DNA from: Nitrospirales bacterium
GTDB taxonomy: Bacteria > Nitrospirota > Nitrospiria > Nitrospirales > UBA8639
Reading direction: 5' to 3'
Length of the DNA: 64,000 bases
NCBI GenBank assembly: GCA_012270585.1
Contig: JAAXIB010000088.1
Location: 83,019 to 147,018 of the forward strand
Below, one piece after another: positions 18,536 to 26,805 of this stretch (positions within the stretch are counted from its first letter, which is position 1; every line of letters begins with the position of its first letter). The position numbers and the translations under genes were made by a program. The notes below the pieces were generated by a model. That model did no database searches. It saw nothing but the letters and a program-made list of their open reading frames with translations, and was not told the DNA's origin.

Positions 18536-19243
18536 ATGGCTGCAGAAGAACAACCAGGCAACCGGCAATTCGTCAATTTCGTCTTTTTCAAGGTTGATCC
18601 GGCGTGGCGGAGACTCGCGCATGACGAGCGACAAGCCGGCAAGCAGGAATTCATCCGGGCTATAGAGGAATTCTCCGGCAAGGTCATCGTCGTCCCTTAT
18701 TCGACGGTCGGCATTCGCGGAGACTGCGATTTCATGCTCTGGCGGATTACCTACGAACTCGAACTCTTCCAGGAGCAAATGGCTAAGGCGCTGGCCACGG
18801 GTCTTGGAAAATATCTCACGATTCCTTATTCATACCTGTCGATGACGAAACGTTCGGTGTACGTGGACCACCACGTGCACGAGGGCCAGGAAAGCCGACG
18901 ACTGAAAATTACGCCCGGTCGCAGCAAATACATTTTCATCTATCCCTTCGAGAAGACCCGTGAATGGTACCTCCTGACCAAGGCCGCCCGGCAGGGGATG
19001 ATGGACGAGCATATTGAAATCGGCCATAAATACCCGTCGGTCAAACTCAACACGACCTACTCCTTCGGCCTGGATGATCAGGAATTCGTGGTGGCGTTCG
19101 AAACCGACCACCCCCAGGATTTTCTCGATCTCGTCATGCACCTCCGCGAGGCGGAAGGGAGTCGATATACCAAGCGGGACATCCCCATCTTCACCTGTAT
19201 CATGAAGAGTCTCAAGGAAAGTCTCGATACACTCGGCGGGTAA
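18536..19243 (+). CDS. Cld-superfamily heme protein, ChdC/HemQ-like
   Basis: The 235 residues belong to the chlorite dismutase/HemQ superfamily. The segment YPFEKTREWY holds a tyrosine (Y136) where coproheme decarboxylases have their catalytic Tyr, and H159 in MDEHIEIG is the likely proximal heme ligand. The arginine that true chlorite dismutases carry about 13 residues later is absent: the block reads KLNTTYSFGLDD. The best call is therefore a ChdC-type coproheme decarboxylase that yields heme b, not a chlorite-degrading enzyme. The ATG is preceded by GTGGAGGATTTCGT with a good Shine-Dalgarno. No other heme genes are adjacent. The assignment is by motif only. Confidence 0.75.
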   Translation: MAAEEQPGNRQFVNFVFFKVDPAWRRLAHDERQAGKQEFIRAIEEFSGKVIVVPYSTVGIRGDCDFMLWRITYELELFQEQMAKALATGLGKYLTIPYSYLSMTKRSVYVDHHVHEGQESRRLKITPGRSKYIFIYPFEKTREWYLLTKAARQGMMDEHIEIGHKYPSVKLNTTYSFGLDDQEFVVAFETDHPQDFLDLVMHLREAEGSRYTKRDIPIFTCIMKSLKESLDTLGG

Positions 19244-19317
19244 CCCCGACCGGGCTTCGATTTTCACTGCGGGCCGACCGTTCTTCCTCTCACATTTTCC
19301 CAAACGGCCTGAAGTCC

Positions 19318-19992
19318 ATGCAGCAACCGGACTCACCGGCAGCGCTCTCCGCTGAATCATCCGTCAAAGGCGCGATCCTGTCATCCCTTGTCCCGGGTCT
19401 CGGACAATGGGTGCGCGGCTATCCCCGCCACGCGGCCCGCGTCCTCGCCATGGGCGGACTACTGGGGGGCTTTACCTGGGGTCTAAGCCAGCGAGGAGGA
19501 ACCGGCGCGGGATTCTTTTTTGCCCTATTGATCATCGTGCCCTGGTGGTGTCTGCAAGCCTATGAAGCCTCTTTGCCCAGCCCACCGGGTCAAATGGAGA
19601 CCCTGAAAACGGCTTGGCGTCGTGCCCACGATATTCGATACCTGGGCGGTCTGTTTCTCTTTACCGCGTTTACAGACCTCTACATTATTTTGGCAAACCC
19701 CGAATACAGTCTCACCCTGTTCTGTACCAAACCCGAGGGAGTGCCCGGTCTCCTGGCCAAGGCCCAATCCCCCACCCTTCACCTGGCCATTGGCTATGGG
19801 TTCCTCAAGCTTCGTCCATGGGCACTGCTTGTGTACATGGCCTATGCCGGGTTCGGCTTGTGCAATGCCTTAGCAAATTTCGCCTGCTTCGGGTACGGAC
19901 GCATTCGCACGGTGTTTTTTCTTTCGCTGGTGGCGTTTACCGTCTACGTGTTTTGGCGTCGATCCTGTTTCTCCCCCGCCACGCCAAGATGA
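19318..19992 (+). CDS. Multi-pass membrane protein of unknown function
   Basis: The 224-residue product has about five hydrophobic segments, including GGLLGGFTWGL, AGFFFALLIIVPWWCL, GLFLFTAFTDLYIIL and VFFLSLVAFTVYVFW. An early motif, SSLVPGLGQWVRGYP, is reminiscent of the P-GLGQ motif in small TM2/DUF5683-like proteins, but the resemblance is limited. It starts 74 bases after the ChdC-like gene on the same strand and could be cotranscribed. Any link to heme is speculation. Confidence 0.65.
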   Translation: MQQPDSPAALSAESSVKGAILSSLVPGLGQWVRGYPRHAARVLAMGGLLGGFTWGLSQRGGTGAGFFFALLIIVPWWCLQAYEASLPSPPGQMETLKTAWRRAHDIRYLGGLFLFTAFTDLYIILANPEYSLTLFCTKPEGVPGLLAKAQSPTLHLAIGYGFLKLRPWALLVYMAYAGFGLCNALANFACFGYGRIRTVFFLSLVAFTVYVFWRRSCFSPATPR

Positions 19993-20016
19993 CATGCGCG
20001 GGACGGGCGAACACAT

Positions 20017-20062
20017 AGGTTCGCCCCTACGTAAGGGCGGACCTGCGTGTCCGCCCTCCATG
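20017..20062. repeat. Palindromic repeat related to the element inside glyS
   Basis: The sequence contains GGCGGACCTGCGTGTCCGCC preceded by a partial inverted copy (GTTCGCCCCTACGTAAGGGC). The same core lies inside the glyS reading frame at 55625-55650. It sits in the gap after the membrane protein gene. Confidence 0.65.
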
Positions 20063-20127
20063 AGGGATTCTTTTGACAGAGTTCAGTCTGGTGTGTTATC
20101 CCGAAAGCATCGTGTTTCGTGAGGCTC

Positions 20128-20349
20128 ATGGAAGAGACGAATGATCAAGAAAAGGATATCCTGTTCGTGTACCGTCATCCGGACGGCGCCGTCACCCTGT
20201 ATTCCGATGAAGAATGGGCCATCGAGCGAGGCATGAAACTGCAAGATCTGCACGTCGTGGAAATTCCCCGAAAATTGTACGCCGAAGGAACGATTCAGGA
20301 CGTCCGTGAATACGTCGCACAATATTTGGAAGCGAAAGACGAAGCTTGA
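20128..20349 (+). CDS. Small protein of unknown function
   Basis: A 73-residue acidic protein from the ATG at 20128. A GTG at 20119 is an alternative start. It contains ILFVYRHPDGAVTLYSDEEW and ends KDEA. I recognise no family. Its stop is followed after 3 bases by the ATG of the next gene, so the two are almost certainly translated from one message. The composition is soluble, with no signal or membrane segment. Confidence 0.6.
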   Translation: MEETNDQEKDILFVYRHPDGAVTLYSDEEWAIERGMKLQDLHVVEIPRKLYAEGTIQDVREYVAQYLEAKDEA

Positions 20350-20352
20350 CGC

Positions 20353-21543
20353 ATGACCACGGCCCTTACGCATTCACCGCTCACGTCTGAACTCATCGAA
20401 GCCGTCATTGAGACGCTTCCCGTCCAAAGCCGGATCATGGTCCGCCTGCTCCTGCTTCAGTATCTCGAAACGTCTGAAGAGGATATTCAGTTCATTGTGG
20501 AGGATCAGCCGGACTCTCGGTTCATGGCCGGAGATCAACCCCAGGAAAAAAAATCGCTTGTGGCCGCAACGCGTGAGGTGACCGAACGCATCAACCAATA
20601 CAGCGGGTTTCTTCGTCAAAAACGCGAACGGCCCTGGCTCCAAATCGAATGCCTCAAGAAGCAGTTGGACCTGAGCGATTTAACCATCCTGGCCGCTGAA
20701 GGGTTGCTCACGTCGAAATTTCACGTCGACCGGACGGAGTTGAAGGAACGCAAAAAGACTGCCGTATCCGCGATCCCGAAACCGGAAATCCGACACTTGG
20801 ACCGCGCATTGGAACAAGAAGAAATTTCTGAAGACGACTTTCACCGCGGACGGCTGCTTGTTGAATATCAGACCCTGCTCAGACGGCGGGAACGACAACG
20901 ACGACGACTGAAAAATGCAGAGCAGGAGTACGAACTTTCGGGCCTCTCTCCCCTGCAGGATCACGAAGTCGCTCATATTTGGGGGATCCCCTTGGGCAGC
21001 CTTTCCGCAAGAAAGGTCAAGGCGTTGACCCAATACATCACTGCTCTCCAGGCAAGGCTCGATAAGGAGTCGGCGTCATCCGGCTCTCATCAGACGTACC
21101 CGGATCTCTGGAGAGAGACGCTACGCGTTCTTTCCAAAAAACCTTCCCGGCGTTCGATTGTTACTTTCATCCCGGGTATTGAACGAACGGAAGAGGCATT
21201 GATTGAAAAACTCAAAACCTTCGCCGACGGCACGATACCTGAAGCAGTCGAATCAGGGTTTTGGCAATTGATCACTCGCGTGCATGACAGTGAACATAGT
21301 GGGCCCTGGCACAGCCACGCCCGGGCCATCTTTGCCCTGCAACGCTTGTTTGCCATTCAATCCGATTCCGAACCCACGCTGGATGAACTCGAAGAAGAAC
21401 TCCTCAAAACCACGAGACCAAAGTCCAAGGACGATGCACTCCCCGCTCACCAAGCCGATGAGCAACCGGTGGAACTCAGTGAACAGGCACTCGGTGTCCT
21501 GAATGCCCTGGCCGGGGAGATCGACGACAAACGCACCACTTAG
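20353..21543 (+). CDS. Charged soluble protein of unknown function
   Basis: The 396-residue product has no signal peptide or membrane segment. It is rich in charged helices, for example LLRRRERQRRRLKNAEQEYE, which may form a short coiled coil around residues 175-200. The C-terminal third contains an acidic stretch DELEEELLKTTRP. No catalytic motif is visible. It is paired with the small gene immediately upstream (3-base gap). The tRNA gene follows after 154 bases. The function is unknown. Confidence 0.65.
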   Translation: MTTALTHSPLTSELIEAVIETLPVQSRIMVRLLLLQYLETSEEDIQFIVEDQPDSRFMAGDQPQEKKSLVAATREVTERINQYSGFLRQKRERPWLQIECLKKQLDLSDLTILAAEGLLTSKFHVDRTELKERKKTAVSAIPKPEIRHLDRALEQEEISEDDFHRGRLLVEYQTLLRRRERQRRRLKNAEQEYELSGLSPLQDHEVAHIWGIPLGSLSARKVKALTQYITALQARLDKESASSGSHQTYPDLWRETLRVLSKKPSRRSIVTFIPGIERTEEALIEKLKTFADGTIPEAVESGFWQLITRVHDSEHSGPWHSHARAIFALQRLFAIQSDSEPTLDELEEELLKTTRPKSKDDALPAHQADEQPVELSEQALGVLNALAGEIDDKRTT

Positions 21544-21587
21544 GGCAACGAACAACCACAGGGGGGTGTCCCTACATCATAGGCCTG

Positions 21588-21613
21588 GTAGGGGACGGCC
21601 CCCGTGCCGTGCC
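21588..21613. repeat. Short palindromic repeat, second copy of the 18378 element
   Basis: Matches GTAGGGGACGGCCCCCGTGC and the next few bases of the copy at 18378-18403. It sits between the charged unknown gene and the tRNA gene. Confidence 0.6.
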
Positions 21614-21697
21614 GGATGGCACCACGTGCCCCAAGTGATTCATTTTTGCATCAATTGTCGAATCTTCATACCATGTGGTATATCCATCAAAGGATGT

Positions 21698-21773
21698 GGC
21701 GGTGTAGCTCAGTTGGTAGAGCAGCGGACTCATAAGCCGCGGGTCAGGGGTTCGAAACCCTTCACCGCCACCA
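21698..21773 (+). tRNA. tRNA with CAU anticodon (Met most likely)
   Basis: A full cloverleaf can be drawn by eye. The acceptor stem GGCGGTG pairs with CACCGCC, the D arm reads GCTCAGTTGGTAGAGC, the anticodon loop is CTCATAA with anticodon CAT, and the T loop is GGTTCGAAACC. The 3' CCA is encoded. CAU reads as elongator tRNA-Met. A lysidine-modified tRNA-Ile2 shares this anticodon and cannot be fully excluded. The first acceptor pair is G-C, so it is not an initiator with the usual unpaired end. Confidence 0.93.
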
Positions 21774-21815
21774 TTTTCCCAATCAGCTCACGCGCCTGCT
21801 TTGCCGACCCCTTTC

Positions 21816-23258
21816 CTATCGCTCACCGGTTGCTTCGGAATAATAGTTCTCCAAGAGGGAGCTTCGCTCCTGCTCCATGATCACGATTTGCCGTTGATCA
21901 AAGGTATTCGCCCAATACAGGTAATGGAGATTTCCGGCACAGCGGCCGTATTCAATGTGACGTTGTCGCCCCTCCGCCTCCTCATCGGTCTGCTGTCGCA
22001 GGACCAGCCGGCCCGGAAGCTGCCGCCACACCTGCTCGGCCACGACAGAATGGTTTTCGTAAAGAGGAGCCTGCTCGGGTGAACCGCTCTCTTGTTCCGA
22101 CCGGCTACGCATGAGTCGAGTCTCGTCAGGCTCTCGGCCTTGTTTCAGTTCATGCCTGACAAGTTCGACCATCAGGGGTTGCAACTCGATCATTCCAACC
22201 AGAAGACCGGAAAGCGTCCCATGAATCATGAGACGGACATATCCCAATCCCCCGCCCGTTCGGCCCGTTTCGTACCAGCCATTCTTGTCTCCGAACTTCA
22301 CAACCACCTTTTCCGAATGCGCGGCATCTTTCGGCAACCTGGTATACACGAAATCCGCATGAGCGCCTTGGCAACGATACAGCCCCTGTTGCGGATCATG
22401 CGGCGTGTCTTCCCGTAACACCGCAGCAGGAAAACCAGGACCTCGTTGCATCACGTACAAAGGGCCTTCCTCAACAGGCTCCCCGAGTTCCGAATACACC
22501 AGCAGCCGCGGATCCGTCATGGGAACACAACCTCTCGCTTCCAGGGCTCGCTGAAACAACACGCGTCTTCCCAGATGAACGGCCTTTTCAAAAAGTACGA
22601 AACGGCCCGAGGAATCCAGCACTTGCAACAGCCAGTCCAAACGAGGACCGATGCCCGTCCGCTCTTCCAGACCGAGTTGTTGCCCTGTATCCCGATCGCG
22701 TTCAAAGGTCGTCCAACTCCGACTTGGAAGCCCCGGATCGGATTCCGATTGAAACAGGGCCTGAGTGGACACGATGGTATCAAAAGTCCCGGGCATCCGG
22801 TGTTGAGGAATTTCGCAATGGCGGAAGCTGACGTTCTTGAGATGACATAATTCAGTGAACTGTCGCGCCACTTCAATCGATTTCAGAGACCGATCGATGC
22901 CCAGGAACGTCACGTCCGGAAAACAGGTCGCGTACCAGGTTGTGAGAATCCCGACCCCGCACCCGACGTCCAACACGCGCAGGGCCCCCTCCAGCACGTT
23001 CACGACCGCCGGGCCGAGTACGTGATAGTAGCCGTATCGCTGGCTGTATAAAACGGGAAGAACGTCGGGAGTCGCAGCCAGATCATAAAAGGCTTGGTCC
23101 GCGCTCACTCCTTCGTGTCGGGTTTGAGCCGTTTGCCGGAGAAGCCCAAGTCGCTCTCCGGATAAGGATTGCCGTTGCCAGGCATAATAAGAAACTTCAT
23201 CGGGAAACCTGCGAAGTCCCCATTGGGCAAGATGCCGGGCAATGTCCAATTCGGCCAT
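21816..23258 (-). CDS. Class I SAM-dependent methyltransferase with a large C-terminal extension
   Basis: A 480-residue protein whose middle part (about residues 85-245) is a Rossmann methyltransferase domain. Motif I is LRVLDVGCGVGILTTWYA, followed by the acidic motif FLGIDRSLKSIEVA and FDTIVSTQALF. The 75-residue N-terminal section and about 230 residues after the fold are not familiar. The tail contains a WYETGRTGGGLGYVRLMIHG segment and many Arg/Glu-rich stretches. The substrate is unknown. It is transcribed away from proA and ends 43 bases from the tRNA on the opposite strand. Confidence 0.75.
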   Translation of the reverse strand: MAELDIARHLAQWGLRRFPDEVSYYAWQRQSLSGERLGLLRQTAQTRHEGVSADQAFYDLAATPDVLPVLYSQRYGYYHVLGPAVVNVLEGALRVLDVGCGVGILTTWYATCFPDVTFLGIDRSLKSIEVARQFTELCHLKNVSFRHCEIPQHRMPGTFDTIVSTQALFQSESDPGLPSRSWTTFERDRDTGQQLGLEERTGIGPRLDWLLQVLDSSGRFVLFEKAVHLGRRVLFQRALEARGCVPMTDPRLLVYSELGEPVEEGPLYVMQRGPGFPAAVLREDTPHDPQQGLYRCQGAHADFVYTRLPKDAAHSEKVVVKFGDKNGWYETGRTGGGLGYVRLMIHGTLSGLLVGMIELQPLMVELVRHELKQGREPDETRLMRSRSEQESGSPEQAPLYENHSVVAEQVWRQLPGRLVLRQQTDEEAEGRQRHIEYGRCAGNLHYLYWANTFDQRQIVIMEQERSSLLENYYSEATGER

Positions 23259-23325
23259 GGAAGCAAAACTAGGCTGCGGGCACTGAGAGCTTGACGAAAC
23301 GTTTAAGAAAGTTCTGACTTTCTCG

Positions 23326-23455
23326 TTCCCTCCCCTTTGTAAGGGGAGGCGAGGTGGGGTAGAGCCAACAGCCCATAGAACATAGGATTTCGCCGTCCTC
23401 TCCGTAGACTCTACCTCCCCTTTGCCCCTCCTTACAAAGGAGGGGAAGGGAAAAG
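23326..23455. repeat. Paired-palindrome (BIME-like) repeat, copy 2
   Basis: Contains CCTCCCCTTTGTAAGGGGAGG and CCCCTCCTTACAAAGGAGGGG with GGGGTAGAG and CTCTACC tips between them. It has the reverse orientation of copy 4 at 30360-30497. It occupies most of the gap between the methyltransferase and the proA-like gene. Confidence 0.75.
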
Positions 23456-23496
23456 CCTGTCCCAGACATTTGAAATCGGTGTTTCTTAATCGTGGA

Positions 23497-24852
23497 TCAG
23501 AATTTTGAGGACAACATCATCGCATCCTGATAAGCCTGGGGAACGGGATGAGGCTGTCGCAATTGACCAGTGCCGAACCCGACGTATTTCTCAGTCGTCA
23601 GGGATCGAAGCGTCAACGGCCCTCTCACGTGGAAATGAGACGTATTCACTCCCAGTTCCTCACCCAAATCCATCTGCGGGCCTGAATGCAGGCGCGTCGA
23701 GGCATTCACCAGCACCGAGCCGGAATCCACTTCCCGGACGAATCGCATCGCGGTTCCATAATGACGGGTCACGATGGTATCGGTATGTCCAGGCCCGAAG
23801 GCCGCAATGTGGGCAAGGCCTTCGTCGAGATCCTTGACGATCTTAATGCCCAGTTCCGGCGATTGCCTTTTTTGTTCCCAATCCTCGTCCGTGGCCGCTC
23901 GAATCCCCTTGTGCCCGGTCATGGCCATGATTCCCATCATGGAGACGGTTTTCGGACAGCCGATGAGATCCACCGTAAATTCACTGAGCAATCGCCGGAG
24001 CAGGCCAGGCAGCAACTGCCGTGCGATGGCCTGATGGACCAACACCGTATCGGCGGCATTGGTGGCAACCGGATCCTGAATCTTGGAATTCACCACGATC
24101 CCTTGAGCCAACGGCACGTCCGCGTCTTTATCGACGTAGACGTGACACACGCCGCCGTCATACCCCAAAACCGGGACCCGCGACTGCTCCATCACGACTC
24201 TGCGCAGGCTCGCTTTTCCTCTGGGAACGACGCCGTGCACCACGTTTCGCAATCGGGTCAGTTCAAGCACGCCCTCCCGGTCGGGACGATCCACAAACGT
24301 GAGAGCCCCTTGAGGGACACCATGCTGTTCCGCCGCCTCACGCAAGATCCCGGCTATTGCGGAATTGGTCCCAAACCATTCTTTTCCCCCCCGCACCACG
24401 CACACATTTCCCGAACGGAGACACATTGCCATCGATTCGGCAACCACGGACGGGCCATATTCGGAGATGACGGCGATCACCCCGATCGGGACACGAACCC
24501 GATGCACGTTCAGACCTTCTTGCGTCAACCATCCCTGCGACACTTCCCCCGTGGGATCCGGTTCCTCTGCAATCCTGCGAATAAAGGCAACGATATCGAG
24601 AAGGGTTTGTTCCGTCACGGAAATTTGTTCTCTCGCTTTCCGGTACTCCTCCGGCCCCCACTCCTTGGGAATGGCATCGAGGTCCTGTTTGTTGGCCGTC
24701 AACACGTCTTCAATGCTCGCTTCCAACTGTTCCGCCATGGCCTCGAGGGCCCTGGCACGCGCATGACCAGTCATCAGCGCCAAGGCACGAGTCGCGGCAT
24801 TGGCTTGTCTGGCAAGACCCTGAACATACAGCTTGATAGGAACTTCAACCAT
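23497..24852 (-). CDS. proA: Glutamate-5-semialdehyde dehydrogenase-like (ProA family) lacking the catalytic Cys
   Basis: The 451 residues align along their length with ProA, which reduces gamma-glutamyl phosphate to the semialdehyde in proline synthesis. Recognisable pieces are RVPIGVIAVISEYGP, LRSGNVCVVRGGKE, GVVPRGKASLRRVV, YDGGVCHVYVDKDADV and LTTEKYVGFGTGQ. The catalytic cysteine motif, PxxCN in ProA, reads PVATN here, so Thr264 (codon ACC) occupies the position of Cys255 in E. coli ProA. No proB lies nearby. Either the enzyme is inactive or altered, or another residue serves. The family assignment is firm but the activity is doubtful. Confidence 0.8.
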   Translation of the reverse strand: MVEVPIKLYVQGLARQANAATRALALMTGHARARALEAMAEQLEASIEDVLTANKQDLDAIPKEWGPEEYRKAREQISVTEQTLLDIVAFIRRIAEEPDPTGEVSQGWLTQEGLNVHRVRVPIGVIAVISEYGPSVVAESMAMCLRSGNVCVVRGGKEWFGTNSAIAGILREAAEQHGVPQGALTFVDRPDREGVLELTRLRNVVHGVVPRGKASLRRVVMEQSRVPVLGYDGGVCHVYVDKDADVPLAQGIVVNSKIQDPVATNAADTVLVHQAIARQLLPGLLRRLLSEFTVDLIGCPKTVSMMGIMAMTGHKGIRAATDEDWEQKRQSPELGIKIVKDLDEGLAHIAAFGPGHTDTIVTRHYGTAMRFVREVDSGSVLVNASTRLHSGPQMDLGEELGVNTSHFHVRGPLTLRSLTTEKYVGFGTGQLRQPHPVPQAYQDAMMLSSKF

Positions 24853-24896
24853 TCTTCAAACCTCATCGCAAGAATTTGTCTATACCCCAATTCACG

Positions 24897-25042
24897 CTCT
24901 CTACCCCACCTAGCCTCCCCTTACAAAGGGGAGGAAAAAGGCGACCAATCCTTTCACCCTTTGCCTCATCTCCACCAGAAAACAATAGGTGTTCCTTCCT
25001 GATTCCCCTCCTTTGTAAGGAGGGGCGAAGGGAGGTAGAGGG
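24897..25042. repeat. Paired-palindrome (BIME-like) repeat, copy 3
   Basis: The half CCTCCCCTTACAAAGGGGAGG and the half CCCCTCCTTTGTAAGGAGGGG are present with outer CTCTACCCCACC and GAGGTAGAGG tips. The halves are in swapped order relative to copies 1 and 4. It lies in the 505-base gap between the divergent proA-like gene and rpsB. That gap also holds the hairpin CCCCCATTAGGGGG near 25145-25158 and the rpsB promoter, and no gene. Confidence 0.75.
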
Positions 25043-25216
25043 TGAGGAAAAGAGAAACAAGCTCACGCAGGACTGACAACCCCTTTGTCATCCATCACGT
25101 AAAAAATTACTTTACCGACATTCAGGAATCCCCGTCAAAATTTTACCCCCATTAGGGGGAATCCTTGATTGCCCTCATTCCTGCATCGCTTGACTCATTT
25201 GCAGAAGGTATGGCAA

Positions 25217-25247
25217 TTGACCTTGCATTAAAAACAAAGGTTATGTT
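25217..25247 (+). promoter_or_regulatory. Candidate sigma-70 promoter for rpsB-tsf-pyrH-frr-alr
   Basis: TTGACC (25217-25222) and TATGTT (25242-25247) are 19 bases apart. A shifted -10 (TTATGT) would give 18. The predicted leader to the rpsB ATG is about 105 bases and could hold an autoregulatory element for S2, but none was recognised. Confidence 0.5.
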
Positions 25248-25357
25248 AGACGTTTTTAGTTTGAGAAGGTGTACGGTAGAACAATGGACGTGTGGCACAC
25301 CGGCGTACTTTTTACAATGATTCTTTCCTTACCTGAATGGAGGCGAAAAACCCCAAT

Positions 25358-26146
25358 ATGGTATCCATTAAAGACATGTTAGAGGCAGGCGTACATTTTG
25401 GGCATCAAACCAATCGCTGGAATCCCAAAATGAAGCCGTATCTCTTCGGAGAAAGAAACGGCATCTATCTTATTGATTTACAACAAACCGCCAAATTCTT
25501 TCTCGAAGCCTATAATTTTGTCCGTGATACCGTTGCGGCCGGGGAATCGGTCCTCTTCGTGGGAACCAAGCGTCAAGCCGTCGACATCGTTGAAGAAGAA
25601 GCCCAGCGGTGTGGCATGTACTACGTCACCCAACGCTGGCTGGGAGGTATGCTCACCAACTTCGAAACGATCAGAAAAAGTATCAGCCAACTCAAGAAAC
25701 TCGAAGCCGCGCAGACCGATGGAACCCATGAACGGCTGAAGAAAAAAGAAGTGTTGTTGATGGAAAAAGAGCGGGGCAAACTGGAGAAATATTTGAGCGG
25801 CATCAAGGCGATGGAAAGTTTGCCTGGGTGTATCTACGTTCTCGACACTCGCATTCAACACATTACCGTCAAGGAAGCCAATCGTTTGGGCATTCCCGTT
25901 GTCGCCATTGTGGATACCAATTGTGATCCCACCCGAATTGATTATCCAATTCCCGGGAATGACGATGCCATTCGCTCCTTGAAACTCTTTACCGCCCGGA
26001 TTGCAGACGCCTGCCTGGAAGGCTTGGACCTTCGAAACAAGCAGGAGGATTCGGGTGGAGGAGAAGAAGACGCCCTTATGACCGACATCATCTCTGCCCG
26101 TTCAACCGAAAATCAGGTGGAAAGCGTTCAAGTGCCTTCCTCATAG
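25358..26146 (+). CDS. rpsB: 30S ribosomal protein S2
   Basis: A component of the small ribosomal subunit near the 30S head-platform junction. The sequence starts [31 protein letters not shown] and contains [27 protein letters not shown] and [13 protein letters not shown], all S2 signatures. From the ATG at 25358 it is 262 residues with a short acidic tail, [12 protein letters not shown] longer reading from 25337 exists, but S2 normally begins at this point. It leads the block with tsf, pyrH, frr and alr. Confidence 0.97.
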   Translation: MVSIKDMLEAGVHFGHQTNRWNPKMKPYLFGERNGIYLIDLQQTAKFFLEAYNFVRDTVAAGESVLFVGTKRQAVDIVEEEAQRCGMYYVTQRWLGGMLTNFETIRKSISQLKKLEAAQTDGTHERLKKKEVLLMEKERGKLEKYLSGIKAMESLPGCIYVLDTRIQHITVKEANRLGIPVVAIVDTNCDPTRIDYPIPGNDDAIRSLKLFTARIADACLEGLDLRNKQEDSGGGEEDALMTDIISARSTENQVESVQVPSS

Positions 26147-26208
26147 AACGTCGTAGCACGTCGTCAGCCATATTTTCATCCTAGCCAAGCAAGGGAGAAG
26201 GATACACG

Positions 26209-26805
26209 ATGTCCAGCATGGGTACCTTGGTGAAAGAACTACGAGGCAAAACAGGAGCCGGAATCCTTGATTGTCAAAATGCGCTGAAAGAAACCGATTC
26301 GGATATTGAAAAAGCCATTGATCTCCTTCGTCAACGAGGTCTGGCCGCGGCTCAAAAGAAAGCCGGGCGGGAAACCAGGGAAGGTGTCGTCTCGTCCTAT
26401 ATCCACGCCGGAAGCAAAATCGGCGTCCTTGTCGAAGTCAATTGTGAAACCGACTTTGTCGCCCGCAATGAAGAGTTTCAGGAATTGGTCAAAGACGTTG
26501 CCCTGCAGATTGCCGCGGCCAATCCGTCCTACGTCAAACGCGACCAGGTCCCCCCCGAGCAGGTCGAACGGGAAAAGGCCATTTACCTGGCACAGGCGAA
26601 GGAACTCGGGAAACCTGCCGCCGCCATTGAAAAAATCGTTCAAGGCAAATTGGAAAAATTCTACCAGGAAAGTTGCCTCCTGGAGCAAAGTTTCATCAAA
26701 GATCCCAACGTCACGATCACCGAAATCCTCACGCAAAAAATTGCCAAGCTTGGTGAAAACATTACCATTGCCCGGTTTACGCGATACCAACTAGGCCAGG
26801 ACTGA
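26209..26805 (+). CDS. tsf: Elongation factor Ts (short form)
   Basis: Nucleotide exchange factor for EF-Tu. The N-terminal UBA-like module contains [21 protein letters not shown] with the conserved KELRxxTGAG. The core motif [20 protein letters not shown] follows. At 198 residues it is the short form with a single core repeat, as in Thermus and cyanobacteria, not the 280-residue enterobacterial form. A Shine-Dalgarno (GGGAGAAGG) precedes the ATG. Its stop overlaps the pyrH start by one base. Confidence 0.97.
   Translation: MSSMGTLVKELRGKTGAGILDCQNALKETDSDIEKAIDLLRQRGLAAAQKKAGRETREGVVSSYIHAGSKIGVLVEVNCETDFVARNEEFQELVKDVALQIAAANPSYVKRDQVPPEQVEREKAIYLAQAKELGKPAAAIEKIVQGKLEKFYQESCLLEQSFIKDPNVTITEILTQKIAKLGENITIARFTRYQLGQD

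Noticed and set aside
18536..19243. Calling this gene a chlorite dismutase
   Set aside because: The distal arginine needed for chlorite turnover is missing and the decarboxylase-type tyrosine is present, so a ChdC-like role fits better.
23686..25002. 438-codon open frame on the plus strand
   Set aside because: It is antisense to the proA-like gene and runs on into the repeat copy at 24897-25042.
25145..25158. CCCCC-ATTA-GGGGG hairpin as a terminator
   Set aside because: Neither neighbouring gene ends here, since proA and rpsB are divergent. Only a partial T-rich stretch follows on the minus strand.
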